Positions 5,145-5,762 of a DNA stretch of 5,762 nt are shown here, piece by piece. The DNA comes from Rickettsiales bacterium (GTDB lineage: Bacteria > Pseudomonadota > Alphaproteobacteria > Rs-D84). The stretch spans positions 1 to 5,762 of the forward strand of contig JAIRLP010000076.1 of assembly GCA_031259365.1 (NCBI GenBank), written 5' to 3'. The notes below the pieces were generated by a model, which searched no databases, had not been told where the DNA came from, and worked only from the letters and a program-made list of their open reading frames with translations. The number at the start of each line of letters is the position of its first letter. The first letter of the stretch is position 1. The position numbers were made by a program, and so were the translations under genes.

Positions 5145-5731
5145 AAAAAGCTTTAATTTTACATGGTATAAATGCCAGCAAAGAATTTGCAGCACAACAT
5201 TTGTTGCCAGTATCGACTTGGCATTGGTTGGGTTGGTTACAACAAAAATATAATATTGAAGATGTTAACTGTCAAAATCCTTTGTTTCCTCACAGCTGGT
5301 TTCCGGATAAAAAATATGAAGACGATTTAGAAGTTTTTTCAAACTTCAAAATTGATGAAGACACCCGTTTAATTGGATGGAGTGCCGGTGCAACATTTCT
5401 TTTTCGCTATTTAAAAAATAATCCAGAAGTCAAAGCGCGTCATTTGGTGTTGTTGTCGCCTCATTTGAACTTAAATAAACTTCTACCTAATGATTATTTT
5501 GATTTCGAACGGGATTTTGACCCAAATATTTTCGACAGATTTGAACGTGTTGATATGTTTTTTTCCGCTGACGATCCAGTTCCGGGTGTTATTGAGTCTG
5601 CAGAAAAGCTGATGGAATTGTATCCAAATATTATCGTTCATAAATTTGAAAAGTATGGACACTTTCAAGAACAGGCGATGGGGACCAAGGAATTCCCAGA
5701 GTTATGGGAAGCTTGTAAAACACAAATATAA
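5141..5731 (+). CDS. RBBP9/YdeN-like serine hydrolase
   Basis: This 196-residue cytoplasmic alpha/beta hydrolase has the short form typical of the RBBP9/YdeN family. Visible landmarks are the opening strand KKALILHGINASKE (2-15) with the oxyanion-type HG, the nucleophile elbow G79-W-S81-A-G83, the acid loop FFSADDPVPG (140-149, D144 or D145), and the catalytic histidine in YGHF (H174). All three triad members are therefore present, unlike in the hydrolase-fold protein upstream of ruvB. Family members are mostly of unknown substrate, so only general hydrolase activity can be stated. Its ATG overlaps the Nudix stop (ATGA) and has its own ribosome site, AAAAGGAAAG (5126-5135), which points to coupled translation. 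Confidence 0.88.
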   Translation: MKKALILHGINASKEFAAQHLLPVSTWHWLGWLQQKYNIEDVNCQNPLFPHSWFPDKKYEDDLEVFSNFKIDEDTRLIGWSAGATFLFRYLKNNPEVKARHLVLLSPHLNLNKLLPNDYFDFERDFDPNIFDRFERVDMFFSADDPVPGVIESAEKLMELYPNIIVHKFEKYGHFQEQAMGTKEFPELWEACKTQI

Positions 5732-5741
5732 AGGTAATAAA

Positions 5742-5762
5742 ATGACCAATAAACCACACCTA
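5742..5762 (+). CDS. Start of a further gene (seven codons, cut by window edge)
   Basis: An ATG 10 nt after the preceding stop has a ribosome site AAAGG (5730-5734) at good spacing and opens the frame MTNKPHL to the right edge. Position and signal make it the probable next member of the series. Seven residues do not allow any family assignment. Confidence 0.6.

Noticed and set aside
1..5762. tRNA, rRNA, CRISPR array or transposase gene
   Set aside because: I saw no cloverleaf-like sequence, no regularly spaced direct repeats and no transposase motifs on either strand.

Overview
The window looks like chromosomal DNA of an alphaproteobacterium of moderate to low GC. The evidence is a response regulator and EnvZ-like sensor kinase of the alphaproteobacterial type, a standard RuvB, and a cytoplasmic alpha/beta-hydrolase of a family I know mainly from Alphaproteobacteria. 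No phage, plasmid or transposase gene is visible, and genus cannot be named from this sequence alone.

The left part (1-2260) reads on the minus strand. A two-component pair runs from 947 to the left edge: an OmpR-family regulator whose stop overlaps the start of an EnvZ-like kinase, which is cut by the window edge. To its right lies a 349-base gap without a recognised gene. It is almost filled by a 269-bp structure with 33-bp imperfect terminal inverted repeats (29 of 33 identical), internal hairpins and a possible 38-codon reading frame, which looks like a small non-autonomous repeat element. Next is a gene for a secreted, tyrosine-rich, six-cysteine protein of unknown function (1297-2244).

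A divergent intergenic region (2245-2462) carries a promoter for each side and a REP-like hairpin with a GAAA loop.

The right part (2463-5762) is a tight plus-strand gene series, probably one operon: an alpha/beta-hydrolase-fold protein that has lost its catalytic residues, ruvB (Holliday junction helicase), a MESH1-like small alarmone hydrolase, a Nudix hydrolase, an RBBP9-like serine hydrolase, and the first seven codons of another gene. Gaps range from a 4-nt overlap to 18 nt.

The most striking point is the alarmone hydrolase. It has a good ribosome binding site and start at 4128 and every expected metal-binding and catalytic residue. However, an in-frame TAG at codon 9 (4152-4154) interrupts it, and the frame then stays open and conserved for 160 codons. 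It is a very recent pseudogene, a sequence error, or a gene read through or recoded at TAG. No complete gene in the window ends with TAG. Other oddities are the regulator's shortened DNA-binding domain and the hydrolase-fold pseudoenzyme next to ruvB.
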